64,000 nucleotides of DNA from Bacteroidota bacterium (GTDB lineage: Bacteria > Bacteroidota > Bacteroidia > Bacteroidales > GCA-2748055), in assembly GCA_024244665.1 (NCBI GenBank), contig JAAEOI010000190.1, positions 1-64,000 on the forward strand, given 5' to 3'. The notes beneath the pieces are model-generated. The model saw only the letters and a program-made list of their open reading frames with translations. It ran no database searches and was not told where the DNA came from. Positions 54,370-63,950 of this stretch are shown piece by piece. Every line of letters starts with the position of its first letter. Within the stretch, counting starts at the first letter, position 1. A program made the position numbers and the translations under genes.

Positions 54370-54759
54370 ATGAAGGGATTAAAGCACATATCGGTTCTGC
54401 TCCTGGTCAATATTTTCATATTGATTGGTCACAGCCTTGTACCGCATTACCACCATGTGGCATCGCCTACTCACCCTTCATCCCATGAATGCCCCGAGGG
54501 CACTCATGAACATCACGATGAAGATGCGGGCAACAAACATTGCCACGCATTTAACAACATGCATTTTGTCCAGTACAATCAATCGGCTGTTCCCGCTCCC
54601 ATGGGACTATCCTCCATTGTACTGATATCAGATCCGGGACCGGAACAGGAACCATGCGGCAGCATCACCGCTGCGCTACAACTCTTCCTGAAACCACCCA
54701 TTCTATCGCCCGAATTGACAGGGATCCTCTCCCTGCGGGGCCCTCCAGCGCGCTCTTAA
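54370..54759 (+). CDS. His-rich secreted small protein before CusB-like gene (DUF6769-like)
   Basis: The 129-residue product starts with a signal-type helix (GLKHISVLLLVNIFILIGHS) and then has many His residues: VPHYHHVASPTHPSSHE, GTHEHHDED and KHCHAFNNMH. Such short His-rich proteins precede heavy-metal efflux operons in Bacteroidota (my recollection: DUF6769). It probably binds Cu, Zn or a similar metal in the periplasm. The tail is hydrophobic without a second clear helix. It lies 77 bp before the adaptor gene. Confidence 0.6.
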   Translation: MKGLKHISVLLLVNIFILIGHSLVPHYHHVASPTHPSSHECPEGTHEHHDEDAGNKHCHAFNNMHFVQYNQSAVPAPMGLSSIVLISDPGPEQEPCGSITAALQLFLKPPILSPELTGILSLRGPPARS

Positions 54760-54836
54760 TCCGTTGCCGGCCAGTCAATTGCCATGCCGACATACAGGAA
54801 TAATTCGCTCTGATTTCATTTATAAATATTCATCTT

Positions 54837-56336
54837 ATGTACAGATATTTAATTGCACTTGCTCTGCTTATGACATGGGGGTGCCAGCAAAATCCGGAAG
54901 GATCAATCCAAACCGATGAGCACGATCATGCTCACTCAGGTGAGAGTTTACAATACACACTGTTCAATGAAAACGCAGAGTTTTTTATTGAACATGAACC
55001 CCTTGAAGCCGGCGAGGAATCTGAATTCCTGGTGCATACAACCAGGCTCGATACATATAAACCATACCATTCTGGTAATGTGACCATTGAGATAGACGGA
55101 GTTTCAGTCACCTCGGGAAATCCCCATCAGCCCGGCATATTCCATGTTCCGTTTATACCACGGAAAGCGGGAGCATTCCATTTGAACATCTCATTGCAAA
55201 CCGAGGGATCTGTTGAGCAGATAAGCGGTCACGTGCATGTGGAAGATCATGAAGAGGACCTGGCTAATGCTGGCTCAGGACATGCTCACGAGCCTGCGCC
55301 CCTGGGTGAGATCATCTTTCTGAAAGAGCAGGCCTGGCAAAGTGATTTCCGGGTGGATGAGGTCCTGAATGGAGCCTTCCATACCGTCATCCTCACAAGC
55401 GGTGAATTCATGCCCATGCCCGGGGAGAAAAAAAACATCACGGCCACTACCCGGGGAATGGTGCATTTCACAAATCCACAACTGGTACAGGGTGCTGATG
55501 TAGAGAGAGGTCAGCTTCTTTTTACCATCAGCTCTGAAAACCTGGTCGAAGACAATTTGAATGTGAGGTACCAGGCTGCAAAAAACAAACTGGAAAAAAG
55601 CCGGGGGGAATACTACCGGCACAAAGGGCTTTATCAGAAGGAAGTCATCTCTGAGCGTCAGTACGTGGAATCGCAATCCATTTATGTGGAGGACAGCCTG
55701 AACTATTACAATCTGGAAGCACATGTTTCGGACGATGGCATCCGCATCGTGGCCCAGGCCTCGGGTAGCCTGCACGAACTGGGTGTGTCCGACGGGATGT
55801 ATGTCACAGAGGGCACGATCCTTGCCATCCTGTCGCCCGACAGGAACCTGATGCTCAGGGCAGACCTGCCACAGCACTATTTTAATTACAGCCATGAAAT
55901 TACAACAGCTCATTTCAGACCCGCCTACTCGGATCAGGTCTTGTCAGTGGACGATTTGCAGGGTAAACTCCTGGCCACAGGACATTCGGTCAAGGAAAAC
56001 GATCATTACCTGCCGGTAAATTTCCTGCTGAAGAACAATGGCAGCCTGCTGGAGGGAGCCTTCGCTGAAGTCTACCTGATTGCAGGAATCCGAGAACAGG
56101 TCATTAGCATCCCTACCACCGCTTTAGGAGAGGAGCAGGGAGGCAAATATGTTTTCGTCCAGGTAAGCGGAGAGAGCTACAGTAAACGCCGGATCACTAT
56201 TGGTGACATCGACGGACGCAGGGTTGAGGTTCTCGTGGGACTACAGACCGGGGAACGGGTAGTCACACGGGGTACCATGCTGGTTAAGGCCGCCTCCCTG
56301 GATACCGGGGAAATTATTGACGGACATTCACATTAA
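54837..56336 (+). CDS. Metal-efflux RND periplasmic adaptor (CusB-like)
   Basis: The 499-residue lipoprotein (lipobox TWGC, followed by His-rich HDHAHS) has an extra N-terminal FixH-like beta domain (about 35-145). It then has the adaptor core: barrel-sandwich GEFMPMPGEKKNITATTRGMV, helical hairpin LEKSRGEYYRHKGLYQKEVISERQY, and C-terminal YSKRRITIGDIDGRRVEV. The adaptor bridges the inner-membrane RND pump and the TolC-like channel. The added His-rich domain is common in Bacteroidota heavy-metal adaptors. Confidence 0.85.
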   Translation: MYRYLIALALLMTWGCQQNPEGSIQTDEHDHAHSGESLQYTLFNENAEFFIEHEPLEAGEESEFLVHTTRLDTYKPYHSGNVTIEIDGVSVTSGNPHQPGIFHVPFIPRKAGAFHLNISLQTEGSVEQISGHVHVEDHEEDLANAGSGHAHEPAPLGEIIFLKEQAWQSDFRVDEVLNGAFHTVILTSGEFMPMPGEKKNITATTRGMVHFTNPQLVQGADVERGQLLFTISSENLVEDNLNVRYQAAKNKLEKSRGEYYRHKGLYQKEVISERQYVESQSIYVEDSLNYYNLEAHVSDDGIRIVAQASGSLHELGVSDGMYVTEGTILAILSPDRNLMLRADLPQHYFNYSHEITTAHFRPAYSDQVLSVDDLQGKLLATGHSVKENDHYLPVNFLLKNNGSLLEGAFAEVYLIAGIREQVISIPTTALGEEQGGKYVFVQVSGESYSKRRITIGDIDGRRVEVLVGLQTGERVVTRGTMLVKAASLDTGEIIDGHSH

Positions 56337-56347
56337 AACCAGGAGTT

Positions 56348-59300
56348 ATGCTGAACAGATTTATAAAATACTCCCTGGATAACAGGATGTTGATCATTTT
56401 CATGTCGGTACTCATACTGGCAGGCGGAATTTTCACAGCCAGGGAAATGGAAATTGACGTGTTTCCCGACCTCACTGCCCCCACGGTGGTGGTGCTGACC
56501 GATGCCCATGGAATGGCTGCCGAAGAGGTGGAGACGCTGGTAAGCTTCACCATCGAATCCTCTCTAAACGGTGCTACTGGAGTAAGGCGGGTTCGTTCTT
56601 CCTCCTCATATGGCTTTTCAATCGTCTGGATTGAGTTTGAATGGGACATGGAAATTTACAAAGCGCGGCAGATTGTCAGTGAGAAGCTGCCCACCATCGC
56701 GGCCCAACTTCCCGCGCACATCCCAACACCCATCCTGGCTCCCCAGACTTCCATCATGGGTGAAGTCATGCTGGTATCGCTCAGCTCAGATTCCCTGAGC
56801 ATGTTCGACCTGCGAACCATTACAGACAAGCAAGTCCGCCAGAGGCTGCTATCGGTAAGTGGTGTGGCCCAGGTAGTGGTTATCGGGGGACTGAGCAAGC
56901 AGTACCAGATCCTGGCCGATCCGCTAAAAATGAAATATCACGACGTCACTCTGGAAGAGTTGATCGCCACCGCTGAGAACACCAACAGCAATGCCTCCGG
57001 GGGAATCATCAACCAGTATGGGGAGGAGTATGCCGTACGGGCCACCGGGCGTTCTACCAATCCGGCCCAGATCGGCTCATCGGTCATCAAAATCCGGAAT
57101 GAAAAACCTGTGAAGATCTCCGATGTGGCAGAGGTGAAAATCGGTCACCCCGACCAGGTTGGTGATGCCTATCTGAACCGGGAAGAGGCGGTCATTATGA
57201 CCATTCTGAAGCAACCTGAAGTGAACACCCTCACCCTGACACAGGATGTGGAATCAGCACTCGAAGAGCTGGAGGCCGGTCTGCCAGCCAGTCTGGAGAT
57301 TAATTCACGGATTTTCCGGCAGGCCGATTTCATCGACACGGCTGTAAGCAATGTGTTCCGGGTACTGGTTGAGGGAGGGCTTTTTGTGACCCTGATCCTC
57401 TTTCTGTTCCTGCTGAATGTTCGAACCACACTGATCTCCCTGCTGGCCATCCCCTTATCACTGATCCTGTCGATGATCACCCTGCAAGTGCTGGGACTGA
57501 CGATCAATACCATGTCGCTTGGAGGTATGGCTATTGCTATCGGGGCTCTGGTGGATGATGCCATCATCGATGTGGAAAACGTTCTGAAACGACTGAAGCA
57601 AAATCATCGGAAGCCAAAGGATGAACAGAAGAATCATCTCCAGGTAATCTATGAAGCTTCTGTGGAAATCCGTTCTTCCATTGTCCAGGCCACACTGATC
57701 ATCATTGTCTCCTTCATTCCCCTCTTTTTCCTGTCCGGGATGGAGGGCCGGATGCTTAAACCCCTGGGAATCACCTTTATTGTTTCACTACTGGCCTCAT
57801 TGCTGGTGGCCCTGACCCTGACCCCCGTGCTTTCCAGCTATATGCTCACCGGCCGGAAAATGCTGGAACGTGACGAACGCGGTGGAAATCCGCTGGTTCA
57901 ACGCCTTAATAACTGGTATAGGAAAGCGCTGGAGGGACTCATTCGGTGGAGGGTGCAGGTCCTCATCCTGGCAGGTGCCCTTTTTGTCTTTGCCCTGGTG
58001 CTCTTCTCCCGCTTCGGGAACTCCTTCCTTCCTGAATTTAACGAAGGCACCCTGACCATTACAGCAGTGACCTTCCCCGGGGTAAACCTGAAGGAGAGCA
58101 ATCAGATTATCGACCAGATCGACACGGAACTCATGCAAATCCCCGAAGTGGCTTACGTGAGTCGTCGAACCGGGCGGGCCGAACTAAACGAGCACAGTCA
58201 TGGCGGAACCAACTCGGCCGAGATCGATGTGCCTTATACGCTGGGAAAGCGCGATCACGAAGCCTTTATGGAAGAGGTACGGGAACGGCTTGGCCACGTA
58301 CAGGGGGTAAGCCTGAATATCGGTCAGCCACTGGGTCACCGCATCGACCATATGCTTTCTGGTACCCGTGCCAGTATAGCCATTAAACTATTCGGTACAG
58401 ACCTGGGAACCATGTATCGCAAAGCCAATGAAATCAAGAGTGTACTCAGTAGTATTCCCGGATTGGTGGACCTGAATGTAGAGCAGCTGGTGGAGGTGCC
58501 CCAGATCCAGATCAGGCCCCGCCGGGAGATGCTGGCCCGATACGGAATCTCCCAGAATCAGCTCACCGAATTCGTTGAGACGGCCATTGCCGGGGAGAAA
58601 TATGCCGAAGTCTATGAAGACAACCTGAATTTTCCTCTGGTGGTTCGCTACGCTGAACCATTCCGCAACAGCAAGGAATCCCTGGAGAATGCGCTGATCG
58701 ACACTTACGACGGTAACCGGGTACCCCTTCGCTATGTGGCCGATGTGGTCTCTACAAGCGGACCCAATACCATAAACCGGGAGAATGTGCAGCGCAAGCT
58801 GGTGATCTCGGCTAATACGGCCGGGCGAGACCTGGGGAGCGTGGTAGGGGAAATTCAGTCCACCATCGAAGCTGAAGTAAACCTGCCTGAAGGCTACCGG
58901 GTACAGTACGGCGGACAATTTGAAAGTGCCAGGCGGGCATCCCGTACCCTGTTGATTACCTCCCTGCTGGCCATCCTGGTGATCTTCATGATCCTTTACC
59001 AGGAGTTCAAAAGCGGTAAACTGGCCGGAGTAATCCTGCTGAACCTGCCCCTTGCGCTGATCGGAGGGGTCTTTGCCATATGGGTAAGCAATAAGGTGGT
59101 TAGTATACCTTCCATCATTGGCTTCATTACCCTTTTCGGGATCGCCACCCGCAACGGCATCCTGCTGGTATCCCGTTACATCCAGCTTGGGAAAGATGGT
59201 CTGCCGCTGAAGGATACCATTATCCAGGGATCGGCCGACAGGCTCAATCCCATTTTGATGACAGCCCTGGCTTCGGCCCTGGCACTGATTCCCCTGGCGC

Positions 59301-59437
59301 TGGGAGGCGACAAACCGGGAAATGAGATTCAGAGCCCCATGGCCGTGGTGATCCTGGGTGGACTGCTCACCTCCACCCTGCTCAACCTGATGGTGATCCC
59401 TGCAGTTTATTACCTGATCGAAAAGAAGAAATCATGA
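56348..59437 (+). CDS. Heavy-metal RND efflux permease (CusA/CzcA-like)
   Basis: The 1029-residue inner-membrane pump has the HME-RND plan: helix 1 (MLIIFMSVLILAGGIF), periplasmic porter domains with the VFPDLTAPTVVV entry motif, helix 4 with the GALVDDAIIDVENVLKRL motif, and a second half with GFITLFGIATRNGILLVSRY. It uses the proton gradient to drive metal ions out through the adaptor and outer-membrane channel. An AGGAG site lies just before the ATG. The metal (Cu/Ag or Zn/Co/Cd) cannot be decided from sequence reading. Confidence 0.9.
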   Translation: MLNRFIKYSLDNRMLIIFMSVLILAGGIFTAREMEIDVFPDLTAPTVVVLTDAHGMAAEEVETLVSFTIESSLNGATGVRRVRSSSSYGFSIVWIEFEWDMEIYKARQIVSEKLPTIAAQLPAHIPTPILAPQTSIMGEVMLVSLSSDSLSMFDLRTITDKQVRQRLLSVSGVAQVVVIGGLSKQYQILADPLKMKYHDVTLEELIATAENTNSNASGGIINQYGEEYAVRATGRSTNPAQIGSSVIKIRNEKPVKISDVAEVKIGHPDQVGDAYLNREEAVIMTILKQPEVNTLTLTQDVESALEELEAGLPASLEINSRIFRQADFIDTAVSNVFRVLVEGGLFVTLILFLFLLNVRTTLISLLAIPLSLILSMITLQVLGLTINTMSLGGMAIAIGALVDDAIIDVENVLKRLKQNHRKPKDEQKNHLQVIYEASVEIRSSIVQATLIIIVSFIPLFFLSGMEGRMLKPLGITFIVSLLASLLVALTLTPVLSSYMLTGRKMLERDERGGNPLVQRLNNWYRKALEGLIRWRVQVLILAGALFVFALVLFSRFGNSFLPEFNEGTLTITAVTFPGVNLKESNQIIDQIDTELMQIPEVAYVSRRTGRAELNEHSHGGTNSAEIDVPYTLGKRDHEAFMEEVRERLGHVQGVSLNIGQPLGHRIDHMLSGTRASIAIKLFGTDLGTMYRKANEIKSVLSSIPGLVDLNVEQLVEVPQIQIRPRREMLARYGISQNQLTEFVETAIAGEKYAEVYEDNLNFPLVVRYAEPFRNSKESLENALIDTYDGNRVPLRYVADVVSTSGPNTINRENVQRKLVISANTAGRDLGSVVGEIQSTIEAEVNLPEGYRVQYGGQFESARRASRTLLITSLLAILVIFMILYQEFKSGKLAGVILLNLPLALIGGVFAIWVSNKVVSIPSIIGFITLFGIATRNGILLVSRYIQLGKDGLPLKDTIIQGSADRLNPILMTALASALALIPLALGGDKPGNEIQSPMAVVILGGLLTSTLLNLMVIPAVYYLIEKKKS

Positions 59438-60609
59438 AAAAACGACATATCATAAGTATAGCGCTAATCCTGGCCGCATCGTCCTATACCAGGGCCCAGG
59501 AGTCCGACACACTGATGAAACTGGTGCTGGAACAAAACCGTAGCCTGAAGGTGGCCCGGGAAACCTTCCGGACGGCTATTCTCAGGGCCGGGACCGGGAA
59601 CACACCAGCCGATCCTGAAGTGGAGTTTGGCTACCTGTTCGGGGAACCAGCCAATCTCGGTAACAAGATCAATATCGTGGTCAAACAACAGTTGGACTTT
59701 CCCACCTCCTATGCCCACCGTTCGAAACTGAAAAAAATCCGAAGCTCCCGGGCCGAGCTGGAGTACCTCCTTGTGAGGCAGGAAATCCTGTCCGAAACCC
59801 ACCGTCTATGGATTGAACAGCTCCACCTGAACCAGCTATCGCTGCTCCTGAATGAGCGCCTGGGGCGGGCCAAAACTATCCGGGACCATGTGCAGGCCAT
59901 GATGGAGGTGGGGGAAGTGGGGCCCATGGAATACAGCCAGGCCAACCTGATGCTCGCCTCCGTGGAAGGTGAGTACGAAGAGGTGCAGTCGGAGCAGGAG
60001 AACAACCACCTGGCCCTGCTGGAAATGACCGGGGGAACAGGGGTGGAAATTGGTGATACCCTTTTCCCGAAGCCTGTATCCATCCTGGAGGACAGCCTCC
60101 TGGCAGCCTACCGCACTGGACCCGGGGCCCTCCTGCATCAACGGGGCAGAGAAGAGAAGGAGAGTGAGAAGAACCTGGCCCGCAGCCAGCACCTGCCTAA
60201 GTTGTCGGCCGGCTATTTTTCCGAAGTAGTCCCTACAGAAGCCTTCCGGGGTTTCACAGTGGGGATCTCGGTTCCCCTCTGGGAAAATACCCGCACCGTG
60301 AAGACTGCCCAATCGGCCCTGATTCAGTCGGAAGCGGAACTGGACCAATACCTCTATGCACAGGAGAAGGAGCTCAGACAAAAAATCAACGCCCTGGAAA
60401 ATCTTCATTCAAGGGTGGAGAAACTGGAAGAGGCCCTGGGGTCGGCAAACAGCCTGAACCTCCTGGCCTCATCCATGGAAAGTGGGGAAATCTCCTTATC
60501 AGAGTATTTCTATACCTCGGACTTCTACTTCAGGAACCAGCAATTGCTGCTCCGCTATAAGCGGGACCTGCTGGCCCTTGAAGCGGATCTGTTAAAGATT
60601 TACCTTTAG
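59434..60609 (+). CDS. TolC-family outer-membrane efflux protein (CusC-like)
   Basis: The 391-residue product has a signal peptide and the two-repeat coiled-coil layout of TolC proteins, for example LVLEQNRSLKVARETFRTA and VGISVPLWENTRTVKTAQSAL. Somewhat short for the family. It completes the tripartite efflux set with a 4-bp overlap (ATGA) to the pump gene, and ends 4 bp from the convergent His-rich lipoprotein gene. Confidence 0.85.
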   Translation: MKKRHIISIALILAASSYTRAQESDTLMKLVLEQNRSLKVARETFRTAILRAGTGNTPADPEVEFGYLFGEPANLGNKINIVVKQQLDFPTSYAHRSKLKKIRSSRAELEYLLVRQEILSETHRLWIEQLHLNQLSLLLNERLGRAKTIRDHVQAMMEVGEVGPMEYSQANLMLASVEGEYEEVQSEQENNHLALLEMTGGTGVEIGDTLFPKPVSILEDSLLAAYRTGPGALLHQRGREEKESEKNLARSQHLPKLSAGYFSEVVPTEAFRGFTVGISVPLWENTRTVKTAQSALIQSEAELDQYLYAQEKELRQKINALENLHSRVEKLEEALGSANSLNLLASSMESGEISLSEYFYTSDFYFRNQQLLLRYKRDLLALEADLLKIYL

Positions 60610-60613
60610 GAAT

Positions 60614-61150
60614 TTAGTTGTGTTCATGGCCGCCGCCTTCATGGCTGTGGCCGTGCTCACCATCTCCTTCATGGCTATGCTCACTGCCTCCTTCATGGTT
60701 GTGTTCGCCACCACCAACTTCTGCATGAGTTGACCAGCTTTCAAACTCCTCACCTTCAGCAGAGAGTTTGACTGATCTTTTCTCGCCGGGAGCAAGCTCA
60801 ACCTGGGTATTAGGACCAAGTTCAGAGCCATTGGAGAGATGAACGTCCACCCTCACACGATCCAGGATCTCATCAGACACATTCTCAACGGTGCCGGTAA
60901 AGGCCACGCCTTCTGAATCATACGAAAGAACCAGGTGGGTCCCTTTTCTCACCTCATCATACACCTGGTCGAGTGATAGCTGCGTTACGGATTCTTCACA
61001 TTCATCACCATCGTGTTCATGAGTTTCATGTTCTGCCTTGTGGGTGGCAGCTTTTTCCTGATCCTGAGCTTTGGGATTGTTGCTGCAAGCGATCAGTCCG
61101 ATTGCTAACACAACAGCGACTCCAAACAATAGATTAATTGATTTATTCAT
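60614..61150 (-). CDS. His-rich metal-binding lipoprotein
   Basis: The 178-residue lipoprotein (lipobox LIAC) has a HETHEHDGDECEE cluster, a FxLYD-like beta domain (about 70-145: SYDSEGVAFTGTVENVSDE), and a 30-residue C-terminal tail of repeated HEGG/EHxH units. The tail could sequester many metal ions. It converges on the efflux operon, so it may buffer periplasmic or surface metal. A TACTTTTG box (61155-61162) lies only 4 bases before the ATG, so the transcript may be almost leaderless. Confidence 0.7.
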   Translation of the reverse strand: MNKSINLLFGVAVVLAIGLIACSNNPKAQDQEKAATHKAEHETHEHDGDECEESVTQLSLDQVYDEVRKGTHLVLSYDSEGVAFTGTVENVSDEILDRVRVDVHLSNGSELGPNTQVELAPGEKRSVKLSAEGEEFESWSTHAEVGGGEHNHEGGSEHSHEGDGEHGHSHEGGGHEHN

Positions 61151-61182
61151 CCTGCAAAAGTAATAGATTTTATGTCCTGTCT

Positions 61183-63216
61183 CTATTTCATGGTTTCAGA
61201 CAGGGCCATGGGATAGACCTTGCGCAGTTCCCGCTGGAGCTCATCACCCAGCTTGTCGTAAGGTGCGCCGTACTTCTCCTCGGCCAGGGCGATCCGGAAT
61301 GAGTAGACTACGTTGTAGATCATATCCACCGTTTCCACATACTGTCCATAAGGTATGCTACCGTCATACTCCAGGGAAATGACGTACCTGTTATCGCCGG
61401 TATTCCGGATGAATTCCTTCAGGTTCTGATCCACAGCCCGGGGGTTGGTGTTCCTGGCCGAAAGGTCGATGGTGTGAACCTTCCCACCTTTCTTTTCGAC
61501 CTCAGCCTTGTCCAGGAATTTCGCATTTTTGGGAGGCAGAAGCCTGGGAAGAGCCACAGCATGATATAGTAACGGCGACAACTCCATATCTCCGTGCGGA
61601 TATCCCCCTTCAGCAATATGCAGGGCCCCTGATTTCCTCAACTCCTGTCTTACCTGGTCCACCAGGACCATGGGGATGCTTCTGTCCACAAAGAACAGGG
61701 CGGTTATGGAGCGCTGATCAAGCTTATTAAGCTTGCTCTTCTCTTTTTCCACCAATTCTCCCAGGTCCAGCAAATTAAAGGTCTTTCCATTAAAGGTCAG
61801 GGTCGTACCTCCCCTGGGATCCTTTCCATAACAGATTCTGTACAGAAGGTTTTCATCCAGCAAGCGGAACTGTGAAATAGAGGGCAGGTCAATGGAAACT
61901 TCAGTCTCATGGTCCCGTATCCAGTGATCCAGGGTGTTCCTTGCCTTAGACTTCACATAATGACTCTCATTTTCATCATTCCACCAGAGTGCGAGTTCAT
62001 TCCCCTTGCGCTGATACTTTAGATTGATATTAGGCATGGCGGGAGCAAAGGACAGAATTATCTTTCCTTCTGATTCCTTGAAATCAAATGTTTTTATGTC
62101 CAGATCTTCCGAAAAAGAAAGAGTGTTCGCATCAATAAAAATGGAAGAGGGAAAATCATCCTTGGATTGTTTGATCCACAGGCCTTCAAGCTCTTTGACC
62201 GGCTCATTTTGTGCGCTGCTTCCTTTCAGTGTAAAGTCTGCAAAAAGGAAGAATACTAGTATGGCGAAGGGAGCTACCAGTGCGGCTTTGAACCTTGCCT
62301 GGACTCCCGATTTTGTTTTATTCATCATGGCTATTCGTTTTTTAATTGGTTTTAAATTGAAGTTGTTCACCAGCTCAACCGAGTGATATCCGATCACCTG
62401 CCTGAGCAGTAAGGATTGATAATCCTGGCATTCAACTCCCCTGTCTATTACCTGCCGGTCAGCGATATACTCATGCGTGGTTTTCAGGGCTTTCCTGATC
62501 TGCCATGCAATGGGATTAAACCACTGGAAAACGGCAAGTCCGTGTGCAAACAGGTGATCCATGGAGTGCCTCTGACTGATGTGAGCCTTTTCGTGCTCAA
62601 GCACCTGGTGCAACTCAGGTTCATCAAAGGATCCATTGTTTATAAACAAAAAGCGGAAAAAGGAGAATGGGGAGATCTGCTCTTCGATCTCGACCATCCG
62701 GAATCCATCCTGCCGGGTAACCCTGTTTCGTCTGGCCAGCAGGTAGAGACGGATGACCAGGTATACAAACCTGGCTAAAAACCAGACCACCCCACCTATA
62801 TATAGAATTAATAATATTTTCGAAATTTTAATGCCGTTAGCAATCACTGCCACCTGGTCAGAACCAGTGGGAATGCTTCCTCCTTCACCCATCATCCTCT
62901 CTCCAGCTCCCTCTCCTGCAGCGCTGTGCCTCGCCCCAGGTTCGGTTCCGTAATCCGCATTGATCATCCGGATCATCTCCTCATAACTATCCCGCACCTT
63001 CTCAATTCCCGTTGCAGTCTGTTCCAGAGAACTGCCCCGGGACACCAGTACATTTACATGAAGCAAGGGAACAAGCAATGAAAGTGCAATACTGGCTACC
63101 AGGAAGATCCGGTTGAAGTTAAAGTAGGTCTCCTTCCTGAGAAACAGCCAGTAGGCCAGGTAGAGCAGCGACAGACATATGCCTGTCTCCAGCAGGTATA
63201 TCATGAAGTGTACCAT
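61183..63216 (-). CDS. M56 (BlaR1-type) membrane metallopeptidase
   Basis: The 677-residue protein has membrane helices at about 5-25, 35-58, 130-160 and 310-328. The cytoplasmic zinc-protease motif HEKAH (208-212) is of the HExxH type and is followed by DHLFAHGLAVFQWFNPIAW. The long C-terminal part faces the periplasm and has a lipocalin-like region and a region resembling ExbD (VDMIYNVVYSFRIAL). It should cleave or inactivate the BlaI repressor in response to an unknown signal. It lies 11 bp after the BlaI gene. Confidence 0.85.
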   Translation of the reverse strand: MVHFMIYLLETGICLSLLYLAYWLFLRKETYFNFNRIFLVASIALSLLVPLLHVNVLVSRGSSLEQTATGIEKVRDSYEEMIRMINADYGTEPGARHSAAGEGAGERMMGEGGSIPTGSDQVAVIANGIKISKILLILYIGGVVWFLARFVYLVIRLYLLARRNRVTRQDGFRMVEIEEQISPFSFFRFLFINNGSFDEPELHQVLEHEKAHISQRHSMDHLFAHGLAVFQWFNPIAWQIRKALKTTHEYIADRQVIDRGVECQDYQSLLLRQVIGYHSVELVNNFNLKPIKKRIAMMNKTKSGVQARFKAALVAPFAILVFFLFADFTLKGSSAQNEPVKELEGLWIKQSKDDFPSSIFIDANTLSFSEDLDIKTFDFKESEGKIILSFAPAMPNINLKYQRKGNELALWWNDENESHYVKSKARNTLDHWIRDHETEVSIDLPSISQFRLLDENLLYRICYGKDPRGGTTLTFNGKTFNLLDLGELVEKEKSKLNKLDQRSITALFFVDRSIPMVLVDQVRQELRKSGALHIAEGGYPHGDMELSPLLYHAVALPRLLPPKNAKFLDKAEVEKKGGKVHTIDLSARNTNPRAVDQNLKEFIRNTGDNRYVISLEYDGSIPYGQYVETVDMIYNVVYSFRIALAEEKYGAPYDKLGDELQRELRKVYPMALSETMK

Positions 63217-63227
63217 GACAGAGCTCC

Positions 63228-63602
63228 CTATTCGTCCTTCTTCTTTTTCAGATCTTCAAGCATCCTCAGAGCCTCATCCAGCTCATCCACGTCGAGATCC
63301 TTCTTTTCCGAAAAGAAATTAACCACCTCCTTCAGGGAGTTGCCGAAGTAGTTCTTCATCAGGCGTCCCATCTGCTCACTACGGTACTCCTCCCTGGTGA
63401 TTAAGGGAAAATACTGGTAGGATCCGCCATAGGTTTTATAGGAGACGATCTCCTTCTTCACCAGCACCCTCACAATGGTCGAGATGGTATTGTAGGGGGG
63501 CTGTGGATCGGGAAAGTTCTCCTGGATATCCTTGATAAAACCTCTTTTGAGATCCCACAGTATCTGCATAATCCGTTCTTCCGCTTTGGTCAGGGTTACC
63601 AT
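63228..63602 (-). CDS. BlaI/MecI/CopY-family repressor
   Basis: The 124-residue winged-helix regulator has LTKAEERIMQILWDLKRGFIKDI and PPYNTISTIVRVLVKKEIVSYK. The family represses its own operon until the M56 partner acts. Its own upstream region holds an inverted repeat overlapping the promoter. Confidence 0.92.
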   Translation of the reverse strand: MVTLTKAEERIMQILWDLKRGFIKDIQENFPDPQPPYNTISTIVRVLVKKEIVSYKTYGGSYQYFPLITREEYRSEQMGRLMKNYFGNSLKEVVNFFSEKKDLDVDELDEALRMLEDLKKKKDE

Positions 63603-63615
63603 AAATCACCTTTTT

Positions 63616-63664
63616 AAGTTTGCACACAACAAAGCTATAACTTATTTTTTAGTTCCGCAAACTT
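63616..63664. promoter_or_regulatory. Inverted repeat flanking the blaI promoter
   Basis: AAGTTTGC (63616-63623) and GCAAACTT (63657-63664) are perfect inverted copies 33 bases apart. One overlaps the -33 box and the other lies just after the start of transcription. They are candidate BlaI operators. Confidence 0.5.
63630..63661 (-). promoter_or_regulatory. Promoter of the blaI-M56 operon
   Basis: On the minus strand TTTG (63661-63658), a 20-base spacer, then TAGCTTTG (63637-63630): a full match to the Bacteroidota -33/-7 pair. The leader to the ATG is about 24 bases. Confidence 0.65.
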
Positions 63665-63707
63665 ATTTATACGTTTGTTCAACTAATCCATAAATTATTC
63701 TAGTGAC

Positions 63708-63950
63708 TTACTCGTACCTCAGTGCATTCACCGGGTTCTGCCTGGCCCCCCGGTATATCTGAAGTGTAATGGAAAATACGGAGATCAGCATGGCTGCCAC
63801 ACCGGCCAGTGCAAAGATCCTTATTCAGCAGCACGATAACTTTCCTGATTGTTGCCCCATTGGCTTTCCGGATACCTGCCTCCTTAAACCGACGAGCCAC
63901 CAGCAGTCCGCTAAAAACTTTAAAGGGCTGAGTGATCGTCTGGGCAGGCT
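63708..63950 (-). pseudogene. Remnant of a MacB/FtsX-type ABC permease
   Basis: The minus strand encodes VARRFKEAGIRKANGATIRKVIVLLNKD in one frame, the usual FtsX segment before the third helix. In another frame it encodes IFALAGVAAMLISVFSITLQ up to RQNPVNALRYE and a stop, the normal C-terminal end. About 40 residues that should join them are missing, and the frame changes near 63822. A TAG stops the upstream reading at about 63950, so only this fragment of a roughly 800-residue protein remains. Confidence 0.6.

Noticed and set aside
55275..55913. 212-codon minus-strand frame in the adaptor gene
   Set aside because: Shadow of the CusB-like coding sequence.
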